A stretch of 64,000 nt of DNA from Rhodoferax ferrireducens (GCA_002083775.1 MTEI01000008.1:94171-158170), one strand, 5' to 3'; shown: positions 8,969-18,792, counted from the first letter of the stretch. Translations and numbers: made by a program. The notes: generated by a model from the letters alone, not told the origin.

Positions 8969-8997
8969 TGTCGCGGCATCCACATTACTATTTGTTG

Positions 8998-9043
8998 GAT
9001 AGCTGGTAGCCCTTTACCAATAAGGGCTAGAGGCCTATTTCTT
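8998..9043. repeat. Dispersed palindrome, copy B
   Basis: A hairpin with the arms TAGCCCTTTA and TAAGGGCTA and the flanks ATAGCT and GAGGCC. It lies between the convergent ends of the isocitrate dehydrogenase gene and the penicillin-binding protein gene, where a bidirectional terminator would be expected. Confidence 0.75.
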
Positions 9044-9086
9044 ATATATTTTTGCAACCCTTGGCAACGGTGTTGCCAACACCTGG

Positions 9087-11429
9087 TCAAGCACCAAACA
9101 GGTCTTTAAGCCACTGCAGCGGGTCCAGGTCCAGGCGCCACACAGCACCCTGGTTTTGAAAAGTCTCATACATCCAGTCACCTTGGACGTAGACCACCCC
9201 GGCGGGCTGTGGCAGGTGGTGCGCCGGTTGCCCGGCCAGGCTGCTGCGCATGAAATCGATCCAGATCGGCAACGCCACGGTGGCACCAAACTCACGCGCC
9301 CCCAGCGAGCGCGGCTCATCGAACCCCATCCAGGCCACGGCCGTGGTGCTGCCGCTGTAGCCCGCAAACCAGCCGTCAAAGGCATCGCTGCTGGTGCCGG
9401 TTTTGCCCGCCAGGTCTTGCCGGGCCAGCTTTTGCGACGCCGAAGCGCCTGTGCCAGAGAGGGTGACTTCACGCAGCAGGCTGTCGGTGATGAAGGCGTT
9501 GCGGGCGTCCAGCACGCGCGCACTCTCCTGCGCGGGCAGGACCGGTTTGGCTTCAAACAGCACGCTGCCACGGGTGTCCACCACCTTCTGGATCAGGTAC
9601 GGGCTGATCTGAAAACCACCGTTGGCAAACACCGAATAGGCCCCGGCCATCTGCAAAGGCGTGACCGCGCCGGTGCCCAGCGCCAGCGTGTAGTTAACGG
9701 GTTGGCGGGTGGGATCAAAGCCAAAGCGGGGCAAAAAGTCATGCGCCACTTGCGGGGTCACGGCCCGCAGCAGGCGCACTGCCGCCACGTTTTTGGACTG
9801 CGCCAGCGCAGTACGCAGGGTGATGGCGCCGTCGTACACGTTGTCGTCGTTTTGCGGCGCCCAGGCTTGGCCACCCGTCTCGGCCGGGGTCAGGGTGAGC
9901 GGCGCATCATTGACCAGAGTGCCGGGTGAATAGCCTTTTTCCAATGCTGCCGAATAGATGAACGGCTTCATCGTCGAGCCGGGCTGGCGCCAGGCCTGGG
10001 TCACGTGGTTGAACTCGCTGGTGTTGAAATCAAAGCCCCCCACCAGCGCACGGTAGGCACCGGTCTGGTTGTTCAGCGCCACAAAGGCCGCCCCGACCGC
10101 AGGCAACTGCGCCACGCTCCAGCGGCCCCGGGCCGCTTTCACAACCCTTATGACTGAGCCAGGCTTGATTTTGAGCGTGGCCGCCGCCTTGGGTGACAGC
10201 GCCGCAGCCGCCCAGCGCAGACCCTCGCCCGCCAATTCAATCACCTCGCCGCTGGCCAGTACCGCCTGCACCCGGCCAGGCTTGGCCAATAGCACCACGG
10301 CGGCCAGCAGCTTGTCGCTGCTCGGGCGTTGTTGCAACGTGGCCTCAATCAGTTTCTGGCGCTCGTCGGTATTGGCGGGCAGGATGATGTTGGCCTCGGG
10401 CCCGCGGTAGCCGTGGCGCTGGTCATAGGCCAGCACATGGCGTCTGACCGCGTCATAGGCCGCCTGCTGGTCGGCATTCACCAGCGTGGTGGTGACGTTG
10501 ATGCCGCGGGTGTAGGTGTCTTCCTTGAACTGGGCATAGATGACCTGGCGCACCATCTCGGCCACATATTGCGCATGGTTGCCCACCGATTGCCCCTCAC
10601 CCAGCACGCCCAGGTTTTCCTGCAAGGCGGCTTTGTGCTGCGCCTCGGTGATGTAGCCCAGCGCCAGCATGCGTTTGAGCACCAGTTGCTGGCGCGCTTT
10701 GGCGCGCTTGGGGTTGGTGATCGGGTTGATGCTGGACGGCGCTTGCGGCAGGCCCGCCAGCATGGCCGCCTGCGCCAGCGTCACGTCTTTGAGCGGCTTG
10801 CCAAAGTAGATGCGCGCCGCGCTGCTGAAGCCGTACGCCCGTTGCCCCAGATAAATCTGGTTCATGTAGAGCTCCAGAATCTGGTCTTTGCTTAGCTCGC
10901 TCTCGATCTTGTAGGCCAGCATCACCTCGGTGATCTTGCGCGAAAACAGCTTTTCACGGGTCAGAAAAAAGTTGCGCGCCAGCTGCATGGTGATGGTGGA
11001 CGCCCCCTGCTTGAGGCCGCCACCCAAGTCCGCCAGCACCGCGCGCACTACGCCCTTGTAATCCACCCCGCCGTGCTCGTAAAAGCGCGAGTCTTCAATG
11101 GCCAGCAGCGCCTGGCGCTGGATCAGCGGTATGTCTTTGATAGCAACAAAATCACGCCGCTCTTGGCCAAACTCACCAATCAACACATGGTCGCTGGTGT
11201 ACACGCGCAGCGGGATCTTGGGCCGGTAGTCGGTCAGGACGTCCAGGCTGGGCAGGTCCAGCGGGGTGGCGGCAAAGGCCACGGGCCAGCACAGCGCCCA
11301 CAGCAGCAGCAGACGGCAAAGGCTGGCAGAAATGAATGGCTTCAAGGTCGAAGAGGCACCAAAAGGCGCACAAGGGGCGGGCTGCCTGGTGCAGCAGGGT
11401 TCAAACAGCCCCGGATTATCGGGACACAA
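9087..11429 (-). CDS. mrcA: Class A penicillin-binding protein 1A
   Basis: A 780-residue bifunctional peptidoglycan synthase. An N-terminal hydrophobic signal anchor (about 36-55) is followed by a GT51 glycosyltransferase domain with the catalytic E112 in the AIEDSRFYEHGG block and the QGASTITMQLARN motif. The transpeptidase has the nucleophile motif STMK (S485), SKN (545-547) and KTGT (676-679). The start is uncertain: the frame opens with a TTG at 11429 and further TTG codons lie before the anchor. It would polymerise glycan and cross-link peptides at the inner membrane. An OB-like insert separates the two domains, as in PBP1a. Confidence 0.9.
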   Translation of the reverse strand: MCPDNPGLFEPCCTRQPAPCAPFGASSTLKPFISASLCRLLLLWALCWPVAFAATPLDLPSLDVLTDYRPKIPLRVYTSDHVLIGEFGQERRDFVAIKDIPLIQRQALLAIEDSRFYEHGGVDYKGVVRAVLADLGGGLKQGASTITMQLARNFFLTREKLFSRKITEVMLAYKIESELSKDQILELYMNQIYLGQRAYGFSSAARIYFGKPLKDVTLAQAAMLAGLPQAPSSINPITNPKRAKARQQLVLKRMLALGYITEAQHKAALQENLGVLGEGQSVGNHAQYVAEMVRQVIYAQFKEDTYTRGINVTTTLVNADQQAAYDAVRRHVLAYDQRHGYRGPEANIILPANTDERQKLIEATLQQRPSSDKLLAAVVLLAKPGRVQAVLASGEVIELAGEGLRWAAAALSPKAAATLKIKPGSVIRVVKAARGRWSVAQLPAVGAAFVALNNQTGAYRALVGGFDFNTSEFNHVTQAWRQPGSTMKPFIYSAALEKGYSPGTLVNDAPLTLTPAETGGQAWAPQNDDNVYDGAITLRTALAQSKNVAAVRLLRAVTPQVAHDFLPRFGFDPTRQPVNYTLALGTGAVTPLQMAGAYSVFANGGFQISPYLIQKVVDTRGSVLFEAKPVLPAQESARVLDARNAFITDSLLREVTLSGTGASASQKLARQDLAGKTGTSSDAFDGWFAGYSGSTTAVAWMGFDEPRSLGAREFGATVALPIWIDFMRSSLAGQPAHHLPQPAGVVYVQGDWMYETFQNQGAVWRLDLDPLQWLKDLFGA

Positions 11430-11529
11430 GCCCGTGCACCGGGCGCAGCAGGCGCCAATTCAGCATCTCATTTGTAATTGTTTGCAACCACGGCAGCCCT
11501 TTGGCAGCCATGGAAGATCTTTGGGATGG

Positions 11530-12870
11530 TCAGCCCGGCGGCAAGGGACAAGTGCCTTTTTTCAGCCAGGCGGTGAACCAGAAGCTGCTGCCAGCCAGGG
11601 GGGTGCTCACCATACCGGCTTCACCGCCCATGATCTGGGCCAACTTCTTGGTCATGACCAGGCCCAGTCCTACTCCGGCGTACTGCCGGGTGACCGAGTT
11701 GTCCGCCTGCTCGAACAGGCTGAACAGGCGTTCGGCGTCCTGCGGGGCAATCCCGATGCCGGTGTCCACCACCTCAAAACGTAGCAAGACGCTGTCAAGC
11801 GTCTCGTCGGCCACCCGGACGCGCAAGATGATCGTGCCCGATTCGGTGAACTTGACGGCGTTGTCCACATAGTTCTGCAAGGCTTGTTGCAGCTTCACCG
11901 GGTCGCCCAGCAGCGGCTGTGCCACAGGTGCCACCTCGCCGAGCAGCCGCAGCCTCTTGGTGTCTGCCGCCGATCTGAAAGCCAGCATCACGCGTTCAAT
12001 CAGGTGACCGAGGTTGACCGCCTCCAGCTTAAGCGCAAACTGGCCAGACTCGATGTCGGCCACGGTCAGGATGGCGTCCATGATTTTCAGCAAACGCTTC
12101 TCGGCCACTTCCATCTTCTCAAGACGCCCCAACTGTTCAGGGTTGAGCCCCGTCCGGCGCAACAAATACAGGTGACCTGCAATCGCATTGAGCGGGGTGC
12201 GAATCTCATGCGATACGTTGGCAAGAAAAGCACTTTTGGCCTGGTTGGCCATTTCAGCGGCCAACTGGGCCTGGCGCAGCTCTGCGGTGCGCTCTTGCAC
12301 CAAGGCTTCCAGATGGCCTTGGTAGCGCTTCAGTTCGGCCGCCATGGACACCTGTTGCCGGATGTCGGTCACCACGGTGCGCAAGGTGGCAGGCTGGCCA
12401 GGCTTGAGCAGGCGCAGGCTGTCCAGCCGCACATGAACGCGAGTGCCGTCCGGCGCAAGCAACTGCAGCTCGCAAGTCTGCTTGTCGTCACGCTTGAGCG
12501 CGTTGACACAATAGGTGTGCCACAGATCGGTCTGCTCGGGCACCACGTACTGCGAAAAGCGACGCATCAATATCTTGGTGCGGTCCATTTGTAGCAACTG
12601 GGCCACGGTCATGTTGGCGGCAGCGATCAAACCCTTGTCGGTGATGGTGAGGTAGCCCACCGGCGCCAATTCATAAAAGTCTGCAAAACGGTCTCGCGAA
12701 GCCGACAGTTCTTCCTGCGACTGCCGCAAGGCCTCGTTTTGCATCTCCAGCTCCACCTGATGCACCCGCAGTTCGTGCATCAGGTCCAGCCCATCGGCAG
12801 TTGCAGGCTCCAGGGGCGGCCACTCGCTACACCGCGTTTCGGCCTGACTGCGAAGGTCCGATGCCGTCAT
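11530..12870 (-). CDS. PAS-domain sensor histidine kinase
   Basis: A 446-residue soluble hybrid-free histidine kinase. An N-terminal block ([19 protein letters not shown], residues 30-48) precedes a PAS/PAC domain at about 60-175, then a coiled-coil linker, the HisKA box SHEIRTPLN (H221) and a full HATPase_c domain with [14 protein letters not shown] and GVGLGL motifs. No membrane segment is visible. The N-terminal block is nearly the same as in the kinase that starts at 13457 on the other strand, so the two share ancestry. It has no receiver domain of its own; its partner regulator is not obvious. Confidence 0.88.
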   Translation of the reverse strand: MTASDLRSQAETRCSEWPPLEPATADGLDLMHELRVHQVELEMQNEALRQSQEELSASRDRFADFYELAPVGYLTITDKGLIAAANMTVAQLLQMDRTKILMRRFSQYVVPEQTDLWHTYCVNALKRDDKQTCELQLLAPDGTRVHVRLDSLRLLKPGQPATLRTVVTDIRQQVSMAAELKRYQGHLEALVQERTAELRQAQLAAEMANQAKSAFLANVSHEIRTPLNAIAGHLYLLRRTGLNPEQLGRLEKMEVAEKRLLKIMDAILTVADIESGQFALKLEAVNLGHLIERVMLAFRSAADTKRLRLLGEVAPVAQPLLGDPVKLQQALQNYVDNAVKFTESGTIILRVRVADETLDSVLLRFEVVDTGIGIAPQDAERLFSLFEQADNSVTRQYAGVGLGLVMTKKLAQIMGGEAGMVSTPLAGSSFWFTAWLKKGTCPLPPG

Positions 12871-12883
12871 GGCACTGCAGGGG

Positions 12884-12940
12884 TCATGGGTCCGCCTGCG
12901 CCAGGCGGCGCCAGCGGCGTTTGATGACCAGATCAGGCAT
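12884..12940 (-). CDS. Possible 18-residue leader peptide upstream of the kinase gene
   Basis: An ATG at 12940 preceded at good distance by GAGGAG opens an 18-codon frame ([18 protein letters not shown]) that stops 13 bp before the kinase start at 12870. The basic middle is unusual. The ribosome site is the best in this interval, which suggests translation, perhaps coupling into the kinase gene. No family is recognised and it may be chance. Confidence 0.3.
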   Translation of the reverse strand: MPDLVIKRRWRRLAQADP

Positions 12941-13028
12941 CTTGCGTCTCCTCGGGTTGGTTATTGCGCAGCTTGTTGTGTGACAGGGGATGAAGGGCGC
13001 CCACGTCTTGGCGTGGGTCAGGCCTGGT

Positions 13029-13247
13029 TTATTCGTGCATCGGCTGGTTGTGGCTGAGTTGGTCGATGACCACCAGCCAGTCATGCATCTCGGCCCCCGG
13101 CCTAAAGCCTCGGGCCTGCGCCTTGAAGTAGGCAGCGGTGGCTGTGGGGTGCAAATGATGTGACGCCACCGGCATCCAACGGGTCCGGGGGGCATTGGCG
13201 GGGGCGGCGCAAGGGTCTGGGCAGGTGATGGCTGGTGGGTTTTTCAT
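13029..13247 (-). CDS. Small DUF2934-like protein (tentative)
   Basis: A 72-residue frame from the ATG at 13247. Its C-terminal half (TATAAYFKAQARGFRPG, then a DWLVVIDQL ending) follows the pattern of DUF2934 proteins, which have an A-Y/E-x-R-G-x-x-P-G core and a W-L-x-A-E end. The first half is rich in Pro and Cys and carries no recognisable feature. The ribosome site is weak. It lies upstream of the 446-residue kinase on the same strand, near the divergent promoter region. The function of DUF2934 is unknown. Confidence 0.4.
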   Translation of the reverse strand: MKNPPAITCPDPCAAPANAPRTRWMPVASHHLHPTATAAYFKAQARGFRPGAEMHDWLVVIDQLSHNQPMHE

Positions 13248-13456
13248 GGGCGAATCAACGTTGTTCTGCTTTGAAACCGCAGCGTATCGAAATGCCAAAG
13301 CCTTGTGAATACGGGCGCACGCGTATGGTATTTCCCCTAGGCCATGTCCTGTACTTGCCAGCACATACGTTGAACCATGTAGACGTGAACATGCCTTTTT
13401 GTTACGCTGCGCTCATGAACCGGACACGACAGCGCCACGGTTCTGCGGAGAAAAAC

Positions 13457-15220
13457 ATGACAACCAGTGCAAACAGGACGATGAGCACAGCCCCTGCGCT
13501 CACACCCTCAACGAGCGCCCCGGCAAATGCATCGGCAGATGCCTCATCATCTCTGCCCTTGAGCCATTTGCAAAACGAATCCGGTCAACTCAGAAAAACT
13601 GCCGAGGTCAAATTGGCCACCCTGGCAGCCAACCCCGCCCTGGAGTTGGCCGACCCCCTGATGCACGAACTGCGGGTACACCAGATTGAGCTGGAGATGC
13701 AAAACGAGGCGCTGCATGAGGCGCAGGTGGTTCTGGAGGAATCACGCGACCGCTACGTGGACCTGTTCGAAATGGCACCCATCGGCTATCTCACCCTGAG
13801 CGTGAGCGGCATGATTGATGAGGTCAACCTGAGTGGTGCCAGACTGCTCAATGAGCCTCGCCAAACCCTGTTGCACAAACGCTTTGCGCATTACGTGGTA
13901 CCCGCAGACCTGAACGCCTGGCATACCTTTTGGCAGCAGGCCTTGCAGCACGATGGCAGGCATCGCGGCGAGATTGATCTGAAAGGCAAGGATGGTACGG
14001 AGACCACGGTGCGCCTGCAGTGCAGCGCGATCCGGAGCACGGGAAGGCTGATGGGCGTGCGCCTGATGTTGACCGATATCTCCGACCTGAAAAAGGCACT
14101 GGCTGACACACAAACGCGGGAAGACCGCCTGCAGTTAGCCAAGGCGGCCAGTGGCCTGGGGTTGTTTGATGATCAACTTTTAGGTGGCCCGCATCTGCTG
14201 GATGACCGCTTTCGCGAGATCTGGGGTTTTACGCCCAAGCAGCCCATCAGCTTCCATGACATCGTCGCGGCCATTCACCCGGATGACCGCCATGGCATGC
14301 AGACGGCACTGGCCCGTGCGGTCAACCCGCGCGGCGATGGCCGCTATTTCGCCCGGTACCGGGTGATCAACCAGATAAGCGGCGCCACCCACTTTGTGGC
14401 GGCGGTTGGCCGTGTGTATTTCAGCAACGGGCAAGCTGTCCGGATGATTGGAACCGTCAAGGACATTACCGAACACACCCAACTGGAGCAGGAGGTTCAA
14501 GCCCGGCGTAGCGCCATGGACCTGCTGGCACGCCAGCAGGTCGCCTCACACACGGCGGCCGCCATTGCCCATGAAATCAACCAGCCCCTGACATCGGTGT
14601 CGGCCTTCAGCGAGGCTGCCCTGCACATGCTGCAAGAAGGTGTAACACAGCCACAAAAGCTGACACGCGCTCTGGAAGGCGCGGTGCAACAGGCCCAGCG
14701 CGCCGGGCACGCTTTGCACGAGTTGCTTGAATTTCTGCACCGCAGCGAGACCACCACCGAACGACTTGACCTGAACCAGGTGGTGGCGCAGGCACTGACC
14801 TTGACCCACGAGGGCAGTTGTAGTGGATTCACAGTTGTTTTTGAGCAGGCACCGGCTCTGCCCCCGGTGCAGGCCAACCGGTTGCAAGTGCAGAAAGTGG
14901 TGGTCAACCTGGTGCACAACGCCTGCGAGGCCATGCACAGTGCAGGCATCACGGGCGCGGCCGTCAAGATCCGGGTCGCCGTGCACCCGATGTCAGACAT
15001 CCCGATGGCGCAGGTGAGCGTGGTTGACAGTGGACCAGGCTTCAACACAGACGATGCCAAACGCGCGTTTACCCCCTTCTTCACCACCAAAAGCAACGGC
15101 ATCGGGCTGGGGCTGGCGATCAGCCGCGCACTGATTGAAGCCAATGGTGGCCAGCTGTGGCTTGACCCGGCGCCCGGGGCAGGCGCTGCCCTGCACTTTT
15201 CATTACCCTTCGCATCATGA
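13457..15220 (+). CDS. PAS histidine kinase, FixL/NtrB-like
   Basis: A 587-residue kinase counted from the ATG at 13457, chosen because GGAG lies seven bases upstream; the frame is open further to 13235. The block [19 protein letters not shown] (69-87) precedes one PAS domain (about 95-215) and a second PAS/PAC (about 225-345). The phospho-acceptor is H372 in the AIAHEINQPLTS motif typical of FixL, TodS and related kinases, followed by HATPase_c motifs NLVHNACEAM, DSGPGF and GIGLGLAI. No membrane segments. Its stop overlaps the start of the FixJ-type regulator (ATGA), so the two form a coupled two-component pair. The signal sensed by the PAS domains is unknown. Confidence 0.9.
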   Translation: MTTSANRTMSTAPALTPSTSAPANASADASSSLPLSHLQNESGQLRKTAEVKLATLAANPALELADPLMHELRVHQIELEMQNEALHEAQVVLEESRDRYVDLFEMAPIGYLTLSVSGMIDEVNLSGARLLNEPRQTLLHKRFAHYVVPADLNAWHTFWQQALQHDGRHRGEIDLKGKDGTETTVRLQCSAIRSTGRLMGVRLMLTDISDLKKALADTQTREDRLQLAKAASGLGLFDDQLLGGPHLLDDRFREIWGFTPKQPISFHDIVAAIHPDDRHGMQTALARAVNPRGDGRYFARYRVINQISGATHFVAAVGRVYFSNGQAVRMIGTVKDITEHTQLEQEVQARRSAMDLLARQQVASHTAAAIAHEINQPLTSVSAFSEAALHMLQEGVTQPQKLTRALEGAVQQAQRAGHALHELLEFLHRSETTTERLDLNQVVAQALTLTHEGSCSGFTVVFEQAPALPPVQANRLQVQKVVVNLVHNACEAMHSAGITGAAVKIRVAVHPMSDIPMAQVSVVDSGPGFNTDDAKRAFTPFFTTKSNGIGLGLAISRALIEANGGQLWLDPAPGAGAALHFSLPFAS

Positions 15221-15831
15221 ACAACCCACCCAAGGTCTATATCGTCGACGACGACCCGACAATCCGCGAGTCATTGACATTGCTGCTGGAGCAGGAGCAA
15301 GTGACGGTGGAGAGCTTTGCCAGCGCCAATGACTTTTTGGCCGCCGACCGTTGGCTTCCGGTCAGCTGCGCTATTGTTGACATTCACATGCCCGGCATGG
15401 ACGGCATGGAGCTTCAAAAGGAGCTCGCCCGCCGGGGTTGCCAGCTGCCGCTGATTTTTTTGACGGGTTACGGCGACATTCCGCAGAGCGTACGCGCCAT
15501 CAAGTCTGGGGCCATCGACTTTCTCACCAAACCCGTCACCGCCCGGGTGCTGATGAAAAGCGTGCAGGCGGCATTCGTCGAGAGCATCTGCCTGCACGCG
15601 CAGGCAGAAAAAGTGACGGGGCTCACCAGTCGATTGGCTGGCCTGACTGACCGGGAACGCGAAGTGATGCTGCTGGCGGTAGAAGGCCTGACCAACAAGG
15701 AGATTGCCCGCCAATTGGGCATCAGCTACCGCACGGTGGAGGTTCATCGGGCACGGGTGATGCACAAGACGGGCGCCAACACGGTGCTGGAGCTGGCCCG
15801 CATCGCCGCGACCAGTGCGCCAGCACCCTGA
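15217..15831 (+). CDS. FixJ/NarL-type two-component response regulator
   Basis: A 204-residue regulator. The receiver domain (1-120) has the DDD acid patch at 11-13, the phospho-acceptor D55 in VDIHMPGMDG, the TGYGD segment and K of TKP. A LuxR-type helix-turn-helix (about 138-200) contains LTDREREVMLLAVEGLTNKE and GISYRTVEVHRARVM. This receiver plus LuxR layout is that of FixJ and TtrR. It overlaps the kinase gene by 4 bp and is its likely partner. Target genes are not evident; the stretch downstream holds only repeats. Confidence 0.92.
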   Translation: MNNPPKVYIVDDDPTIRESLTLLLEQEQVTVESFASANDFLAADRWLPVSCAIVDIHMPGMDGMELQKELARRGCQLPLIFLTGYGDIPQSVRAIKSGAIDFLTKPVTARVLMKSVQAAFVESICLHAQAEKVTGLTSRLAGLTDREREVMLLAVEGLTNKEIARQLGISYRTVEVHRARVMHKTGANTVLELARIAATSAPAP

Positions 15832-15990
15832 CGGGCCAGGGACGCGTGGCCGCACCGTCATCTTGGAGCGCGAGGCCACCACCACCGCCTGCCAAGGCCG
15901 TCAGCAGACTGGGTACAGACGCCGATGCAGGCCTGCTCTGAGCCTTTGAGGGTGGAATAACCGTGTTTGGGTTGAGCTGAAAAGGCCGGT

Positions 15991-16020
15991 TTGTCATACC
16001 GACCAACGATCCGGTATCCC
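15991..16020. repeat. Partial GTCAT-type repeat
   Basis: TTGTCATACCGACCAACGAT followed by CCGGTATCCC repeats the left half of the complete element 12 bp downstream. The right arm is missing, which suggests a decayed or truncated copy. Confidence 0.5.
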
Positions 16021-16032
16021 GGCCCCCGTTGG

Positions 16033-16104
16033 CCGTCATGCCGGACTCGATCCGGCATCCAAGACTTTCGGGGGCCGTGGATTGCGGGTCGAGCCCGCAA
16101 TGAC
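16033..16104. repeat. GTCAT...ATGAC cloverleaf-like palindromic repeat
   Basis: The outer arms are GTCAT and ATGAC. Inside lie two hairpins: GCCGGACTCGATCCGGC, and TGCGGGTCGAGCCCGCA. The element would fold as a three-way junction. It is followed by further copies of CGCAATGACA at 16114-16142, giving a tandem tail. A second full copy lies at 35086-35150. Confidence 0.7.
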
Positions 16105-16346
16105 AACCGATTTCGCAATGACAGCCGTTTCCGCAATGACAGCGACGCTTGATGCACTGTGCCGGTGATCCCGCGGGTTACTGGCGCAGATCGCCAGCCA
16201 GAAACCACACCGCCCAGCGCCACGGTCATAGAATTGAATTCAATGATGCAGATCAACCCGTTGGCTATCCCACAACATGCGCGCCCTGAAAGACGTCAGC
16301 CCGCCGACCCGCACAGCCGCAGGCACTCGCTGATGGCTGCACAACC

Positions 16347-18713
16347 ATGAGCGCCGACGCACCCCCAGCGCCCGTGCCAGCCGAAAAGACTGGCACCGCT
16401 GCTGCCTGGTCCATCGTACTGGCCTATGCCGGTTTTGCCGGGCTGTGGATCCTGTTGTCTGACAAGGTGGCGGCGTGGCTGATCACCGATACAGCCACCA
16501 TGACGCGGGTCAGCATGATCAAGGGCTGGCTGTTTGTGGCGGTGACATCGCTGTTTTTGTTCAGTTTGATTCGGCGGCTGGTAGAGCGCCTGAACCGCTC
16601 TGCAGATGCGGTCAGGCAAAGAGAATTGCAGTTGCGCCAAAGCGAAAGTCGCCTGCAAGCCACGCTCAACGCCATGCCGGACCTGCTGTTTGAAGTGAGC
16701 CAGAGCGGGTGCATCTACCGCTACCACTCCAACCGCGCCGACCTGCTGGCAGCGCCACCTGAGCTGTTTTTGGGCAAGTTTTTTGCCGAGATCCTTCCGG
16801 CCGATGCGGCAGAGGTTTGCTTTGCTGCGATCCGCGAAGCGGCAGAACAGGGGTTTTCAACCGGCAAGATGTATGCCCTGCAGTTGCCGCAGGGCGAGCG
16901 CTGGTTTGAGCTGTCGGTGTCGTCCCTGCGCGATGGCGATGGCGATGGCGACGGCGCTGAGCGGCACTTCATCTTCATCGCCCGCGACATCACCCAACGC
17001 AGACTTGCTGACGACAAGCTGCAACTGGCTGGGCGTGTTTTCAACCACGCCCGCGAGGGCATCATGGTGACCAGTGCCGATGGGGTCATCGTCGACGTGA
17101 ACGAAGCGTTTACCCGCATCACCGGTTACACGCACGAAGAAGCCGTGGGCCACAGCCCGGCTATTTTGAGCTCTGGCCGCCAGGGAAAAGCGTTTTACGC
17201 GGCCCTGTGGTGTGATCTGCTGGAACGCGGCTACTGGAGTGGCGAGATCTGGAACCGCCGCAAAAACGGCGAGATTTTTGCCGAGTTGATGACCATCAGT
17301 GCCATCCGCGACGAGCAGGGCGCCGCCGTGCAGTATGTGGCCCTGCTGTCAGACATCACCGAGCTGAAGGAACACCAAAGCGAGCTGGAGCGCGTGGCGC
17401 ACTTTGACGCGCTGACCAATCTGCCCAACCGCATCCTGCTGGCAGACCGCCTTCAACAGGCCATGCACCAGGTGCCGCGCAGCGGCCAGCAGCTGGCGGT
17501 GGCCTTTCTAGACCTGGATGATTTCAAAGCCATCAACGACGCCCATGGCCACGACGTGGGCGACCTGCTGCTGATTGCGCTGGCCAAGCGCATCAAGGAA
17601 ACCCTGCGCGAGGGCGACTCGCTGGCCCGTATCGGGGGTGATGAGTTTGTGGCAGTTCTGGTGGATCTGGACAACGTGGCGGTTAGCCTGCCGATGCTGA
17701 CCCGCTTGCTGGGCGCCGCTTCGCAACCGGTGCAGCTGGGCGACCTGACCCTGCAGGTGTCGGCCAGCCTGGGCGTGAGCTTCTTCCCGCAGGTGCACAC
17801 TCTGGACGCCGACCAACTGCTGCGCCAGGCCGACCAAGCCATGTACCAAGCCAAACTGGCAGGCAAAAACCGCTATCACCTGTTTGACGCCGAGCAAGAC
17901 AGCAGCATTCGCGACCGCCACGATGCGCTGGCAGGCATCGCCCTGGCGCTGGAGCGCGGCGAGTTCGTGCTGTATTACCAGCCCAAGGTGAACATGCGCA
18001 CCGGGCGAGTGGTTGGCGCCGAGGCGCTGATTCGTTGGCAACATCCCGTCAAAGGGCTGCTGGCGCCCGGCCTGTTTTTGCCGGTGGTGGAAGACCACCC
18101 GCTGGCTGTAACCCTGGGCGAATGGGTGATCAACACCGCGCTAAGCCAGATGGCAACTTGGCACCATGCCGGGTTGGACCTACCGGTAAGCGTCAACGTA
18201 GGGGCGCGCCAATTGCAGCAAAGCGACTTTGTGATGCGCCTGCAAACCATTCTGGCAGATCACCCGCAGGTCAACCCAGCCCAGCTGGAGCTTGAAATAT
18301 TGGAGACCAGCGCACTCAACGACATGACCCAGGTGTCCAGGGTGATTGAAGCCTGTGAGCACCTGGGCGTGAAGCTGGCACTGGACGACTTTGGTACCGG
18401 CTACTCGTCGCTCACTTACCTGAAACGGCTGCGGGTGGCGGTGCTGAAGATCGACCAGAGCTTTGTGCGCGACATGCTGGACGACCCGGATGACCTGGCT
18501 ATTTTGCAAGGCGTGATCGGTCTGGCGGCTGCCTTCAAGCGTGAGGTGATCGCCGAGGGCGTGGAAACCGTGGCCCACGGCACCGCGCTGCTGAAGCTGG
18601 GCTGCGAGCTGGCCCAGGGTTATGGCATTGCCCGGCCCATGCCCGCTAAAACTCTGCCCGCTTGGGCTGCCGCCTGGCGCCCTGATCCAGCCTGGCAACA
18701 CGCATCGACTTGA
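16347..18713 (+). CDS. Membrane PAS-GGDEF-EAL cyclic-di-GMP protein
   Basis: A 788-residue protein. Two membrane segments (about 20-40 and 60-77) flank a short periplasmic loop, then come two PAS/PAC domains (about 100-220 and 225-345), a GGDEF domain with an intact GGDEF at 430-434 and an EAL domain with EAL at 559-561, DDFGTGYSSL and QGYGIARPM. Both halves keep their signature residues, so diguanylate cyclase and phosphodiesterase activity are both possible; which dominates cannot be read from sequence. A short Asp-Gly run at 196-203 is encoded by GATGGC repeats. It stands alone with no obvious operon partner. Confidence 0.92.
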   Translation: MSADAPPAPVPAEKTGTAAAWSIVLAYAGFAGLWILLSDKVAAWLITDTATMTRVSMIKGWLFVAVTSLFLFSLIRRLVERLNRSADAVRQRELQLRQSESRLQATLNAMPDLLFEVSQSGCIYRYHSNRADLLAAPPELFLGKFFAEILPADAAEVCFAAIREAAEQGFSTGKMYALQLPQGERWFELSVSSLRDGDGDGDGAERHFIFIARDITQRRLADDKLQLAGRVFNHAREGIMVTSADGVIVDVNEAFTRITGYTHEEAVGHSPAILSSGRQGKAFYAALWCDLLERGYWSGEIWNRRKNGEIFAELMTISAIRDEQGAAVQYVALLSDITELKEHQSELERVAHFDALTNLPNRILLADRLQQAMHQVPRSGQQLAVAFLDLDDFKAINDAHGHDVGDLLLIALAKRIKETLREGDSLARIGGDEFVAVLVDLDNVAVSLPMLTRLLGAASQPVQLGDLTLQVSASLGVSFFPQVHTLDADQLLRQADQAMYQAKLAGKNRYHLFDAEQDSSIRDRHDALAGIALALERGEFVLYYQPKVNMRTGRVVGAEALIRWQHPVKGLLAPGLFLPVVEDHPLAVTLGEWVINTALSQMATWHHAGLDLPVSVNVGARQLQQSDFVMRLQTILADHPQVNPAQLELEILETSALNDMTQVSRVIEACEHLGVKLALDDFGTGYSSLTYLKRLRVAVLKIDQSFVRDMLDDPDDLAILQGVIGLAAAFKREVIAEGVETVAHGTALLKLGCELAQGYGIARPMPAKTLPAWAAAWRPDPAWQHAST

Positions 18714-18768
18714 TGTAAAAGTGCGCGGTCATCCTGCGGTGTATCACTTTGATCACAGCATTCAACTT

Positions 18769-18792
18769 CGTTATATCATGAAGTAAATATCG
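18769..18792. promoter_or_regulatory. ModE-box-like palindrome 1
   Basis: CGTTATATC-N6-TAAATATCG, two 9-bp arms with a 6-bp spacer. The known ModE box is close to CGTTATATA-N6-TATATAACG; by hand the left arm matches 8 of 9 and the right arm 7 of 9. It lies just upstream of a candidate -35 box and about 180 bp before modE. Confidence 0.6.

Larger units (their letters stand above)
15832..16346. other. Non-coding stretch rich in repeats
   Basis: 515 bp between the FixJ-type regulator and the GGDEF-EAL gene. No convincing coding frame. It holds a complete GTCAT...ATGAC cloverleaf-type repeat, a partial copy before it and a short run of CGCAATGACA units after it. The last 200 bp before the GGDEF-EAL start show no clear promoter by eye. 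Confidence 0.6.

Noticed and set aside
16930..16960. GATGGC tandem units in the GGDEF-EAL gene, considered as a phase-variable repeat
   Set aside because: Only four imperfect in-frame units within a PAS loop; no frame change is possible and there is no sign of variation.
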